Positions 1 to 10,727 of a stretch of DNA of 64,000 nucleotides are shown here, one piece after another. Position numbers and translations under genes: made by a program. The notes below the pieces were generated by a model. It worked only from the letters and a program-made list of their open reading frames with translations, was not told where the DNA came from and searched no databases. How positions within the stretch are numbered: position 1 is the first letter of the stretch; every line of letters starts with the position of its first letter. Origin of the DNA: Sarcocystis neurona (Eukaryota > Apicomplexa > Conoidasida > Eucoccidiorida > Sarcocystidae); the NCBI GenBank assembly GCA_000727475.1, contig KL647299.1:3271615-3335614 (forward strand), given 5' to 3'.

Positions 1-3000
1 AACCTGCACCCGTCCGTATACGTGTCGTTCACGATAGCGACCACACACAGGTATCTACGTGGCGGCGAAACAAGGCAGCGCAACTTTGGTCATGACAGAG
101 TCTGCCCATGTTTAGCTACGTGAACACGCGCATCAATTCGATTCTGTCAGAACATGCTTACTGCATTCGTGTGCAGCACTCCATCTACATGCACACAGAA
201 ATCTAAGTTTAAGTGAATACTGTTCGGTGTTGCGCAGAATGCTCAGACTCTCTCGTGGCTCTACATATAAAGTCCGCACAGGCTTGTGGAGACTGTCGAA
301 GAGGTTTTATGTTTTTCATTATGGCGACGCCCTAACCCAGCTTGGGGGACATCAGAAGTGCTGAATTGATCGCACACGTGCAGCAACATCTTTCGTATCC
401 CTTCGTTCCGTAACTGTAGTAGACACTTGTTTTTGACATCAACGCATGGAGCACCTGTGTAAGCGGGGATACGTATGCTCGTGTGCTTATATTTTTTCAT
501 ATATTTGTCTACACGCGTCCCCGCCCGCAGACCTTTTTGCACGCGTGTACCATCAGTAAAGCAGGTTTCCTCCCACACAGGGGCATTATTACAAAGGCAC
601 CTGAGTCGCATGAAGTACACTGTATTTTTAGACACGTGCGCAAAAGTGTGTGTTCTAACAAGGTATACACATATGTACATATACAATTAATACGCCTAAA
701 CTCACAGGTACACAGAGAGTCTAGCGTACTTCATATGCCTTCAGATATTCGCGATCGCTTATGTGTCGCTATGAATGTACAGGTCTAGGCTTTCACTGTG
801 AATACTTGTAAACGTATGTGTACGTACACACGTATACATAGACGTAGAAAAGTCCCAGTTGCAATAATCCAGCACACATCCGTACCCGCACATGTGCATA
901 TATATACGTATATCTCTAAATGTCCGTAGGCGTATGCGCATATACTTATATGGCACCTGTTTGAGTGCCCAGGCTCCCCGGTCTATAACTGCGGCTAGCC
1001 TGTCGCCCTACTGCCGGTGCGCTGGTGCTCTTGTTGCTTTTTGTGACTGCGCAGTCTGCACTATCCAGGTGTGGTCGTGCTCGCACTCAAATCGACGCCA
1101 GAACATGCAAATGTAGATCACAACGAGTTGACAACTTGCATGCAACACATCTCGCGTCCGCTTGAGAGGTACACGGCAAGAGCTAAAACGCGGGTTGGCC
1201 TCTCTTTTTGTGTGAGTGGTGCATCTGGATTCATATAGCATGCTTGAAGATGTGTTTGAGCTTTCGAAGGAACGTGCGCGAAAAAATGTAAACGGCGTCC
1301 TTGACGCGTACGCCCGTGCGGTCGCTTATGCGTCTGCTGGGAGCTATGGAGGCACCAGCGCATGCGTACACGGACACACAATAAAGTTGTACAAGTATGG
1401 AGCAAAACCCGCAGGAGACGTGCTGTTGCAGCTGTAAACGTGTACACACAGGTACATGTCCGTGCCCGTGCTTCGAGCGAAGAAGAACACGCACCTATCA
1501 CAAACGTATACGCACCTGTGTATAGAGAGGAAGGAAGAAATCTGAACTGTATGTGCGGGCAAAGCAGCTGAGGGGATTTGGACACACGTATGCTAGACGC
1601 CCTCGTCTGTTGGACACGAGAGAGCGTGCGTATTATGTCTGTCTACTAATATGTGTTCACTTGTGTAGTTTCCTTCTTCCTCTGAGGCACTCACTCCGAA
1701 TGTGTACACACGGGGAGACGTACGTGCGCAGAAGCTTCCCTTTACAGCCAGACGTTTTCTTGCGAAGAGCTAGAAACGTGAGAAAATGTTCTCTGTATCT
1801 AGTGTGCATGAAGTCCTTTCGTACAGGCGAGGATGTGCGGTTGGAAGGCTCCTACTGTTCTGTTACTGACCACCAGGACGTAGGTCGCTTAGAAGCTCCT
1901 GTATTGAATGCGAAAGCTGTTGCACAAGAGCGGCCACGCGAGAATACTTGCAATATGCATGTTTTTGTGGATACGTAGAGTGTGTATAAATGCCTCAGTA
2001 GAACCACGCAAATGGATACTTTAGTTGTACACGTACAACAGTGTACTGAAGTGCATCTGCGGTCGTTTGCATACAGACGCTTTTTCAGGTGTGTCTGTAC
2101 AAAGTAGTGCACCGTGTCAACAAGGACGTACACACAGAAAGCGTTGCAAGGCTGTGATTACGGCTGCCTCGTGTCTGTGAAGACAATATACGCACGTACG
2201 TGTACTTGGTGGGCAGCGTTTAGCTGAACACGGCTGTTATTACACACCAGATATCTAGACATACGCGCGTGCGATTGTATATCGCCTCTCCTTTCATGGG
2301 TATATATCAGAGGAGTGGCTTGGCTGAAGGGCCTTTGTAAACCTGTGTCGCCCGCGGACTGTCAGCTTATCTTACAGGAGGGTTTCGTTCTCGCACGTGT
2401 CCATCTCCCCGTATATATAATAGTGTATATACGTTTCAGCGTGTGTGTCGTCTGTTCTTCGTCTGTCACGATGCACATTACAAGACGAGGAGAAGAGCGC
2501 CAAATACATCAGAATCACGCTCCTACCTTGTTCATCTTTGTGAAGCTGCATGTGTCTTGTATTTTGTGTACCGACGTACACGTTGTAAGACGGTGGTGGA
2601 GAGCAGCACTAACACCCGCACTTCCCTGTACTTTTTTACTTTGCGTGTGTATGTATGTGGGCCATCTGTTTGCATCAAGGAGACAAGCAAATGTAAAAGG
2701 GAGAAACATTAGGACTACCTGTTTGGGAAAAAAACCGGACGAATCGACGGTAACTCACAACTTTCCCCTCGACCTCTGGTGCTGTGGACCCTATATTTAC
2801 GTCCCTGTGAAACAAAGAATTCGTAAGGTGTGCGTCAGTGCAGTACGACTAGGATCTCATCACAAGCTTGTAGTCCACCGACACACATGTGCGCCGGTAC
2901 CCACGTGCAGGCGATATGTGGTGCATGTACATGCAAACGCACATACAAACACACATATTATATGAATACGCGAGGTGTATATTTCTTTGTCTTGTCGCGC

Positions 3001-3690
3001 ACATCCATGCGTACGACTGAGGAGAGATGCACACTTCTCTATCCCCTAGGAGACTTCGTACACCTGCGTTCCCTCATGAGGGAGATGTACATGCATTACT
3101 CCCTAGAGGGACGTACATGTATGTACTCCGTATCGACAGCCAACTCTGATTTGTGTGCGTTTGTCCGTCCTGTGGGTCAAAGAAATGCATTCACGTACAT
3201 TGAGACAGAGCATTTGCACGTATAATATGTGGTTGCGTGTCTCCAAAGGAAGTTCCAGAGACACGGCATGGATGTATATTTGCACACATGTATGTACAAG
3301 GCATCTTTGTACGTGGGTGTGCACATGGAAGTCTGCACACAACAGAACAACGTTTCTGCGTAATTCAGTGGCTTGCTGCACTGCTCGCACGCTGCATGCG
3401 TTGGACAGCCAGCCACACGCATGAGAAACTAACAAACACGTCCTTTCTTCTTCATTTACACGATGTCTTTTCTCGTCTGGGCCTGCACCTCGTTTCTTTT
3501 TCGGCAGCCGCCCTCCTTCCACGCGCGCTCGGTGACTCTCACCGCCCACCGCACCGGTAAGACGCGGAAGACAACAGCGACAGTAGCAGCAGTAGCAGCA
3601 GCGGGAAAAAAAAACTACAGGAGCCCCAAGAAGGCGAACGCAGCAGTAGTTGCACGAGTGACAGCGCGTCGTAGTCTCGTTGCGAGGGAC
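1..3690. other. Gene-poor, microsatellite-containing stretch, no confident gene
   Basis: I see no gene I can support here. The DNA is rich in short alternating runs such as tgtgtac and acacatata, and both strands carry many short open frames with Cys, Val, Tyr and Thr biased by those runs. The least repeat-like coding-style piece is around 1241-1285 on the plus strand. It could read as a short exon (MLEDVFELSKERARKN) between a tag acceptor and a gtaaac donor, but nothing flanking it joins convincingly. Near 3060-3130 there are small palindromes in a partly repeated arrangement. Confidence 0.6.
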
Positions 3691-3704
3691 TTGTTGCGCA
3701 TTAC

Positions 3705-3901
3705 CTTGCCGGCCTCTCTTCTGCACTCTCGAACGAGCAGTCTTCGCTCTTTGCCTTCTTTCTTCGTCTTCTTCTCCTCTTCCTTGCACTACGCGCTGTT
3801 TCCCGCTGCAGGCGCTGCGGCTCCTGGAGCTGTTGGGCTGTTCCATTGTCTATTCCTGCACGAGGGCGTGACTGGCGGTGTGGGTAGAGTGGGACTGCGT
3901 C
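3705..3901 (-). CDS. Possible minus-strand exon, basic Arg/Lys-rich protein
   Basis: On the minus strand this stretch is open from a cag acceptor (ggcgcag before position 3901) to a gtaatg donor (after 3705). It reads as a hydrophilic segment beginning DAVPLYPHRQ, then a Gln/Arg-rich part, a cluster of Arg and Lys (six consecutive Arg, then KKAK) and an acidic tail (SEDCSFESAEERPA). The basic cluster could be a nuclear localisation signal. I recognise no domain and found no partner exons. The alternative is that this is simply the purine-rich complement of a pyrimidine-rich spacer, which would also give Arg/Lys/Glu-rich frames. Confidence 0.2.
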
Positions 3902-3909
3902 CTGCGCCA

Positions 3910-6640
3910 GTGTGTGCCTGCGGTGTACGTACACCTGAAACCATCGAACGAGGCTACTCGCCACCGTCCGTTGAAAGAGAGAGGAGGACGAAGTTCTTAT
4001 TTTTGTGAATTTAGGGAACAAAATACGTTTTTTTAGTGAAGGTGTGTAACTGCATTGAGTCCCCGTCAAAAAACTTTCCTAGAGTAGATCTCTACTTGTA
4101 CCTACACCAGCAGTGTCTATGAGTGCTTGTGTTTGCCACTCTGTAGTGAATGCGCAAAAATATTACTGCACACATCTGTCCGTATTTAGCTATCCAGCTA
4201 CATTATATATACTAAGTACCTACACACCGGTGTGTCGCATGCGTTTTTCCTCTCTTGAGAATCTGCCTCACTCCCATTCGAATGCTAACCTGGATATGTA
4301 GGGACGCGTGCCGCATCCGTATCTATCTATCTATCTATTTCCTACCTATACCGGTATGCGCATGTGTAGTTTTTCGTGTATGTGTACCTCTACGTATTTT
4401 GCGTATACTCGAGAAGAGACTTGCTCCATTTGTCGGTGTACAGAGAGCTGGATTATACCCGTGGGTAATACACATGTGTATATCCGTGTGTTGTACACGA
4501 GTTATTCCAGTGTACGTACGCCACAAATGTAAAGAGGCAGCGTTGCGCCTAACCAACACGTTCGCGTTCTTCCGATACACCGTTGTCGTGGAATGGGGTT
4601 GTTTGCCTGTTAGTCTTCGTCGGAGAATACTGCGCTGCTGTTTTTTTGTAGTACACATTTATATATATATATGTATATATTTATATACGTTAATCGTTAC
4701 CCTCGATATATGCGTACGTGTAAGTGTGTGTATTCATGTGTGCGTACACCGCTGTGTATCTACTTACATGTCTGTATTGTCTGCTTCCCTCGAATTCTAG
4801 TCCTCGGAGATACGCATCTATGCACATAATATATATATATATGAGAAGCTGTCTGTGCACATGTTTACCCATGTACAAACATATGTATATATATATATAT
4901 AGAAATACATGTTTGTGAGTGCATGTAGTGCTGTATGGGCTACGTTGTGCCTGCCGCCTTTGTGGAGCAAATTTTCCCCTTCGCTTCAACTGCAACCTTT
5001 TTATTTCCCAGTCGTCCTCTCTCTGCACAGATATCGCGCGTGATCCTGATTTCTACCATTTATTTGTATTTCTCCCTCGGAGTATGTCTCTCTTTCTTCT
5101 TGTATGTCATAACAGTTCCTTGGTATCCTCGCTCTACAGGTGGTCAAGAAGATTACCTATCTTCACGCACGGGTCCGCACATCTTTCCGGACCCATGTAT
5201 TACCGAACGCGTCTGCCGCGAGCGACGTTGCCGACATTGCACATACATGTATATCTATCTATCTATATATATATATGTATATATATGTGCGTCTGCCTCT
5301 CTGTCTCCTTTTTCGTTTCTCTGTTGAGTCCTGTGTTTACAGATACGTGTACGTAGATCTACGTTTCTCAGTTGTTCCACTTGTACATTCCTCTGTTCTT
5401 ATACTCTCTCTCTCTCTGTGAACGCGTGAGATTCTCTTAAATGTGTCTACGGATGGTTGTCGTTTCCGCGACCGGCTTGGGCTCTCCTCCCAACCGCGTG
5501 GTGAAAAAATAGCGAAAACCTGTTGCTGTTTCTTCTTCTTTTCGTTCATCAAGCCGCTGCCGCTGCTGGCTCCGCCTCTTTTTTTTTATGTGGGGTATGC
5601 AACGGCTTCTTCGCCTCTTCCTCTTCCGCACACGCAGGTGTACGCGTATGCGTCAGACGGAGGCCCAAGACGTTGGACTGATAGAGAAGTTCCGTCGCCG
5701 TGGCAGCCTCACTTCACACCCACCACACACAGATAGATAGAACAGATAGATAGCTACATAAACACACATATACGTATATATATATATATATATATGTGTA
5801 GCCATCTATCTGTCGTATCCATCTATGTATATATATTTATATATGTACATGAAGGTGCACGCGTACGTGCTGCTGGCCTGTGGTGTGATGCGCGCAAATG
5901 TTAGACGTAGCGTAATAAAGAAGTAGTTGAATTTTTTTCTTCTAGAAGCGGTCTCTTCATCCCCCCCGACGACAGATACATATCTGTGTAGGCTGCAAAC
6001 ACTACGGTGAGGGCGAAAGTGAAATGTCGATAGAAACGTACAACGTGCCGGTGTAGGTAATGTTACCTATTTATTCTTAGAGTAGCGGGACAGTGTAAAG
6101 ACGTTTACTTCTTCACCCATAGACTGGCACTTTAGTATCCAAGGGGTTGACGTATCTACGCATGCGTCCGTCTTTTGCATGCGTGTACAGAGAGAGGGAG
6201 AGAGACGGATACGTGGACATCCATATGTCTATCCAGGTGCACTGGCAGAGAAGCTTGGATGTTCCTCTTCGGAGCTTCCTCTCTGTTTATATATATATAT
6301 GTATATATCTGTGTATATTTAGAGCTTCCGCTAATCGTATATGCGTGTGTGTAGGGGAGAGTCCAACAAGATTGTCGCACGTGTGTACGGGTGGAAGTCG
6401 CAGCTGACGCTTTTGCTGTGTCGGTCGTTGCAGCCGCCTGCTGCATGCACTTCTTTCTACTTTTCTCTCTCGATTCGCGCTGTCCTTGTCTGTCATTCTC
6501 TTTGTCTACCTGCGCATGCGTCTTTGTTGTCGTCTGTGTCACGTAGCGATGCTTCTCACCTCCCCCTACGTGGTGCGCAAGAAGATTGAAAGATGTAGGA
6601 ACTGCTGGGAAGGCGTAGAGACACCGACAAGCAAATATAC
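3910..6640. other. Spacer with TA/TG microsatellites, no supported gene
   Basis: Several short TA runs occur here, for example near 4658-4690, 4829-4900, 5260-5290, 5764-5796 and 6289-6320. They are mixed with pyrimidine-rich stretches around 4990-5620. A minus-strand purine-rich frame near 5437-5631 gives Arg/Lys/Glu-rich sequence, but it lies opposite a polypyrimidine tract and shows no family motif. I found no gene I would defend. Confidence 0.55.
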
Positions 6641-6779
6641 CATTTTCATTTGCACTGTGCTTCAAGAGTAATTGGACGAGTATTGTGCGGCACACGCCTG
6701 TTTTGCAGAAGAAAAAAGTGTTTCGGTACTGTGGGGTCGTGTAGACACTTGCGAGAGACGTGTGTTTTCCTGCCAAAGC

Positions 6780-7930
6780 CACAGAGAAAGAAGCGGGACG
6801 GCGATCGTCGCAACCGCAGCAGCAGCAGCAACAGCAGGGCCAGCAGCAACAGCAGCAGCAACAGCAGGGCCCGCAGCAACAGCAGCAGTAACGGCAGGAC
6901 CAGCAGCAGGAGCAGCAGAAACCGTAGGACCAGCAGCAATAGCAGCAGCAATAGCACCACCAGCAGCAACAGCACCAGCATCGGCAGGACCAGCAGCAGG
7001 CGCAGCAGCAACGGCAGGGCCAGCAGCAGGAGCAGCCGCAACGGTAGAGACAGCAGCAGAAGCCGCTGCCCCACCGACAGAGGTGCAGCCTCCCAAGAAG
7101 CGGCGGCGTCGGCAAAAGGAACAGGCGGAGAAGGAGGAAGAACAGGAGCAACAGCGACGGTTGTCGCAGGGCCAGCAGCATCGACGCCCACAGGAGTGGC
7201 GCAGCACCGAGAAGCAAGAGTAGCAGCAGCATCAGGAATCGAGAGCAGTAGCGACAGCGTCCCTGCGTCCCAGCGTCCCCGCGTCCCAGCAGCTGCTGCT
7301 GCAGGCGCAGCCACAGCACTGTCCAACCGGCGGCAGGAGTTGCAACGGCAGGAAGCGCGTCTACAACAGCAGCAGCAGGTGTAGAAGCCAGAGCACCGTT
7401 CTCAGCAGCAGCAGGGGTAGCAGCTGCAGTAACAGCAGCAGCGACAGGGTCCCGAGCAGCAGCAGCAACTGTAGCAGCTGGAGCAGGGTGTGGCCGGGAT
7501 GAGCTGGGGCGACAGCCATAAGAGCAGCAGCCGCAGGCAACATGCGGAAGGCGCAGCGTCCAACGTTCAACTGCAGCAACAAGTGCAGCAGCACAGACAG
7601 ACAGAGTGGCTCGACTATTGCGCTGCTCTTCGCGAGGCGATACGTCGCTTCGAATCCGACTTGAACAGCTGTACGCCTTCCCGTTACACAGCTGCGAAGC
7701 AGCAGCACCAGGAGTGGACGGAAGAGCAGCAGCGGCACAAGCAGGAAGAACAGCAGCGGCAGAAGCAGGAAGAGCAGGAGCGACAGAAGCAAGAAGAGCA
7801 GCGGCGGCAGAAAGAGGAAGAGCAGCCGCGGCAGAGCAGCAGCGGGGGCTGTAGCAGCAAGAAAAGAGGTAGCGGCAGCAGCAGCATTGTCAAATGGCGG
7901 GCCGCAGAGTTCGACATGCATGAGTTTTGA
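6780..7930 (+). CDS. Candidate multi-exon low-complexity (Ala/Gln-rich) protein gene on CAG repeats
   Basis: This stretch is not recognised as a named family. In the frame starting near 6780 the CAG-derived repeats read as Ala/Thr/Gly/Pro (repeated TAGPAA-like units). They run into a non-repetitive segment at about 7075-7220 that reads PPTEVQPPKKRRRRQKEQ followed by Glu/Gln-rich coiled-coil-like sequence, which looks like a nuclear signal plus helix. A second open piece at about 7291-7379 reads LSNRRQELQRQEARLQQQQQ and could end at a gtgtag donor. A third piece starts after a tag at 7474 and reads through TEWLDYCAALREAIRRFESD and repeated RQKQEEQ units to about 7930. The last two pieces join in phase 0 if 7380-7474 is an intron. 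The junction from the first piece is unresolved. Homopolymeric amino-acid runs from CAG are characteristic of Eimeria proteins. The alternative is a non-coding CAG expansion with chance open frames. Confidence 0.3.
6815..7075 (+). repeat. Interrupted CAG (AGC/GCA) trinucleotide tract
   Basis: The plus strand is a long interrupted run of CAG/GCA triplets with CAA, CCG, GGC and ACC substitutions. All three plus-strand frames stay open over most of it, reading Ala, Ser/Asn/Arg or Gln-rich, and the minus strand reads poly-Leu, poly-Cys or Ala. Frame choice therefore cannot be made from openness alone in this interval. Confidence 0.9.
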
Positions 7931-8159
7931 GCAGCCGCAGCAGCCACTTGCACGCCAGCAGCAAGCGAGGAGAAGAATGGCTAGCAGGAGCAGTAGCAGC
8001 AGGAACGACAGCAGGAGGAGGAGCAGCAGCAGGAGCAGCAGAAGCAGGATCAGCAGTAGCAGACATACAGATTTAAAGACGGCACACGAACACCAGTACA
8101 ACAAAAGGAGCACCAAACTGCAGTACGCAGCAACAGCAGCACGCTGTCGATAGAAGCAG

Positions 8160-8600
8160 AAGCACTAGAGGGAGGGCAGTCGCCTCCGCACGAGAGCAAC
8201 AGGAACAACTTCAAGCAACGGCAGGCGTAGGAACAGGAAGTACAACAGCAACAGATAGCACCTGCTGCTGCAACAGGTGAACGTGGCGCTGGGGTGGGCA
8301 GCAGCAGCAGCAGCAGTACTGCGACGGAGCGGCAGCAGCAGCACTGCGACGGAGCAGCAGCAGCAGCACTGCGACGGAGCAGCAGCAGCAGCAAGGTCGA
8401 CGCAGCGGCAGTCGCCAAAGGGCGGCAGAGAAGCATTTTCTGCCGCCGGAAAGCGCGGCAGTCACCTACGCAGCTGCAGTGAAACGAGCAGTGGACCAAG
8501 AGCAGCAACAACACGAGCAGCAGCAGCAACACGAGGAACAGCAGCAGCACCAGCCCTACTAAAGCAGCTGCAGCAACATTTACACGAGCCCCAGGACAGG
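8160..8600 (+). repeat. Second CAG-rich tract
   Basis: CAG/GCA triplets dominate again. There is a short internal tandem block around 8310-8400 in which units of the form gcagcagcagcactgcgacgg recur three times with small differences. Short stretches such as REQQEQLQATAGVGTGSTT (8185-8240 region) look protein-like, but the frame is repeatedly interrupted by stops, so I do not call a CDS. Confidence 0.75.
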
Positions 8601-8754
8601 CGCAGCATCTGTTACTCAGGCAGCGGGTCCATACTCGACGGCTACCGAAGAAGTTTTTCTCTGCAGATATACTTGGGTGAAGAGACGGTACATGCAGCGA
8701 GGACAGCCTACACACGTACATATCTATCAGAGAAGGTTCCAAGTATATACGTGT

Positions 8755-9070
8755 GTACACATATATGTATAAAGCGTTGAAGACTGTCCGTGCACACGTA
8801 CACACGTATGTGTGTATATGTGAAGAATCTATATACGTGTATATACACATATGTGTGAATAGTTGAAGAAAGTCTGTACAAAGCTACATACACGCGTGTA
8901 CGTCTATTTATATGAGGTACACATATATGTACACAGCGTTGAAGACAGTCTTCACAAGCCTACGCACACGCGCGTACGTCTATAATAGTACGAGAGGAAC
9001 TTCAATGTATACACGTGTATACAAATATATATATATATATATAAAGCGTCGAAGACAGCTTGTGTAGATG
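8755..9070. repeat. Degenerate tandem repeat of about 75-110 bp
   Basis: A conserved core of the form agcgttgaagacagtc recurs at 8773, 8861, 8935 and 9045. Each copy is followed by acac/gcgtgtacgtcta sequence and a TA-rich stretch. The spacing varies (88, 74 and 110 bases), so this is an old, diverged minisatellite. It sits between two CAG tracts and shows no coding potential. Confidence 0.6.
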
Positions 9071-9104
9071 TCTCTTTGCTCGAGCAGTCAGCGAAGGCCG
9101 GCAG

Positions 9105-10098
9105 GCCTCTCAGATCGTCGCAGCAACGGCGTGAGCAACACCACCACAAGCGCAGCAGACGTCACGAGCAGCAGGCGCAGCTGCAGCGGCACTCCTGTGG
9201 CCTGCAGGAACAGAAAAGGCAGACGCAGCAATAGCGTCGCGGCAGCAGCAGCAGAACGCTCGGCAGCAGCACCGATACGAACAGCAGCGGAATCTCAACA
9301 GCAGCTCCCCTTACGATCAGCAGCAGCAAAATTGAAAGTAGCATATATCTATGTACGCATGTGTACACACGTACATACACACTTACACATATACGTAGAC
9401 GTATACACACATACATGCATACATACATACATACATACACATACACACCCATATGTACACATATCCATATGTATGTATATATATGTATATATGTATATAT
9501 ATACATGCACACATATATGCATACAGGCTCGACACCTTCTCGAGCAGCAGCAGTTCCCGAAGCAGGAGTGTCCCACGTTCAACAGCTGCTGCGGCGCCAT
9601 CAGCCGCAGCTACCGGACCCTTCGCAGCAACCCTGTCAGCAGTCACACGGTCGAGAAGAGCAATAGTTGTAGCAGCAGCAGCACGTGTAGCAGCAGCATC
9701 ACGTTTAGCAGCAGCAGCATATGTAGGGGCAGCCGCACGTGTAGCAGCAGCCGCACGTGTAGGAGCAGCCGCGCGTGTAGCAGCAGCCGCACGTGTAGCA
9801 GCAGCCGCACGTGTAGGAGCAGCAACACGTGTAGAAGCAGCAGCACATGTAGCAGCAGCAGCTCGTGTACCAGCAGCATCACGAATGGCAGCAACGGTAC
9901 ATCCAGGGGCAACGCTGTATACAAGGAAGCAGCGGCAGGGGGAAGGAAACAGCAACAGGGACGAGAAGAAGCGATGTAAATCGCAGCTGCAGCGGATCAG
10001 CAGGACAGCAGCAACGACTTTCTTAACAGCGGCAAAACAGGCAAAGCTGCTGTGTGAGCAACATGCGTCATTGGAGCAGCGCGAGACGGGCCCCTGAG
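9105..10098 (+). CDS. Candidate low-complexity protein gene over CAG and 18-bp repeats
   Basis: Three protein-like pieces are visible but lie in different frames. One at 9240-9334 reads Gln/Arg/Asn-rich (RQQQQNARQQHRYEQQRN). One at about 9525-9666 reads VQQLLRRHQPQLPDPSQQ and ends at a stop just before the VNTR. In a different frame, an open reading runs from about 9527 through the VNTR (AAAARV repeats) to a stop at 10096-10098, with a non-repetitive tail (LYTRKQRQGEGNSNRDEKKR, then SRTAATTFLTAAKQAKLLCE). The first and later pieces are separated by a TA/AC microsatellite (9345-9520) that would have to be an intron. Only one of the two readings after 9525 can be right, or neither. No known domain is recognisable. 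Confidence 0.25.
9672..9887 (+). repeat. 18-bp VNTR, about 12 units
   Basis: Twelve consecutive 18-bp units close to gcagcagccgcacgtgta are present, with differences mainly at positions 2, 8-11 and 14-15. The unit length is a multiple of three, so the reading AAA-A/S-R/H-V is kept throughout, while the Gln frame is closed by a TAG in nearly every unit. Array length is therefore likely to vary without frameshifting the 9527-10098 reading. Confidence 0.85.
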
Positions 10099-10099
10099 T

Positions 10100-10692
10100 G
10101 TAGACGGCAGCAGCCGCTGACGCGCAGCAGCAGGCGTGTGGCTTCCTCAGTAACAGGAGCTGTAAACGAATTGTTGGCGAGAAGGAGATGAAAATGCGAG
10201 TTTTCTCCTCCTTGCTTACCTTCTTCTCTGTTTCTGACCCTGCTGATGTGCTCGTGTTTGTCTAGACGTGCAGATATCATCTACACATGTACCCGTGCGG
10301 TGTCAGTCTCTCTACTGTATGTATGTGTATCTCTGAAGCAAATCAACAGTATGCCTATGTATGTATGAGTGAGGAGAATCAACTGCACTTGTGTACATGT
10401 ATATATGTGTATATATACATATGTAAATACATATATATATATGTGCAAGCACGCATCTGAATGTCTCTGCATGTTTTTCTGGGGTACGTCAAATAGGACG
10501 CAGAGGACTTCTTTTTACCCGTTGCTTTCTCACTTCCTCTTTCTCTTTCGCATGGAGGGACACTTGTATGCATTCCTGTTCATAACGAACTCCTCCCACT
10601 ATAATAACGTGTACGCGTGTGTACATACATATATTCGGCTCAACGTAGATGCATATGTCTATATATCAATTCGCATGTAGGTATGTACATGT

Positions 10693-10727
<35 letters not shown>

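Noticed and set aside
1216..1437. Open frame with MLEDVFELSKERARKN
   Set aside because: It has protein-like composition but is short, has no recognised family and no flanking exon that joins. Mentioned only as a possibility.
4005..4015. Single tttaggg, as a sign of telomeric heptamer repeats
   Set aside because: It occurs once, not in tandem. No TTTAGGG/CCCTAAA array was noticed in the window.
5437..5631. Minus-strand Arg/Lys/Glu-rich frame
   Set aside because: It lies opposite a polypyrimidine tract, which explains the composition. It has no acceptor/donor pair giving a sensible exon and no motif.
6646..8116. Poly-Leu, poly-Cys and poly-Ala frames on the minus strand
   Set aside because: These are the complement of CAG (CTG/GCT/TGC). 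The non-repetitive protein-like segments all lie on the plus strand.
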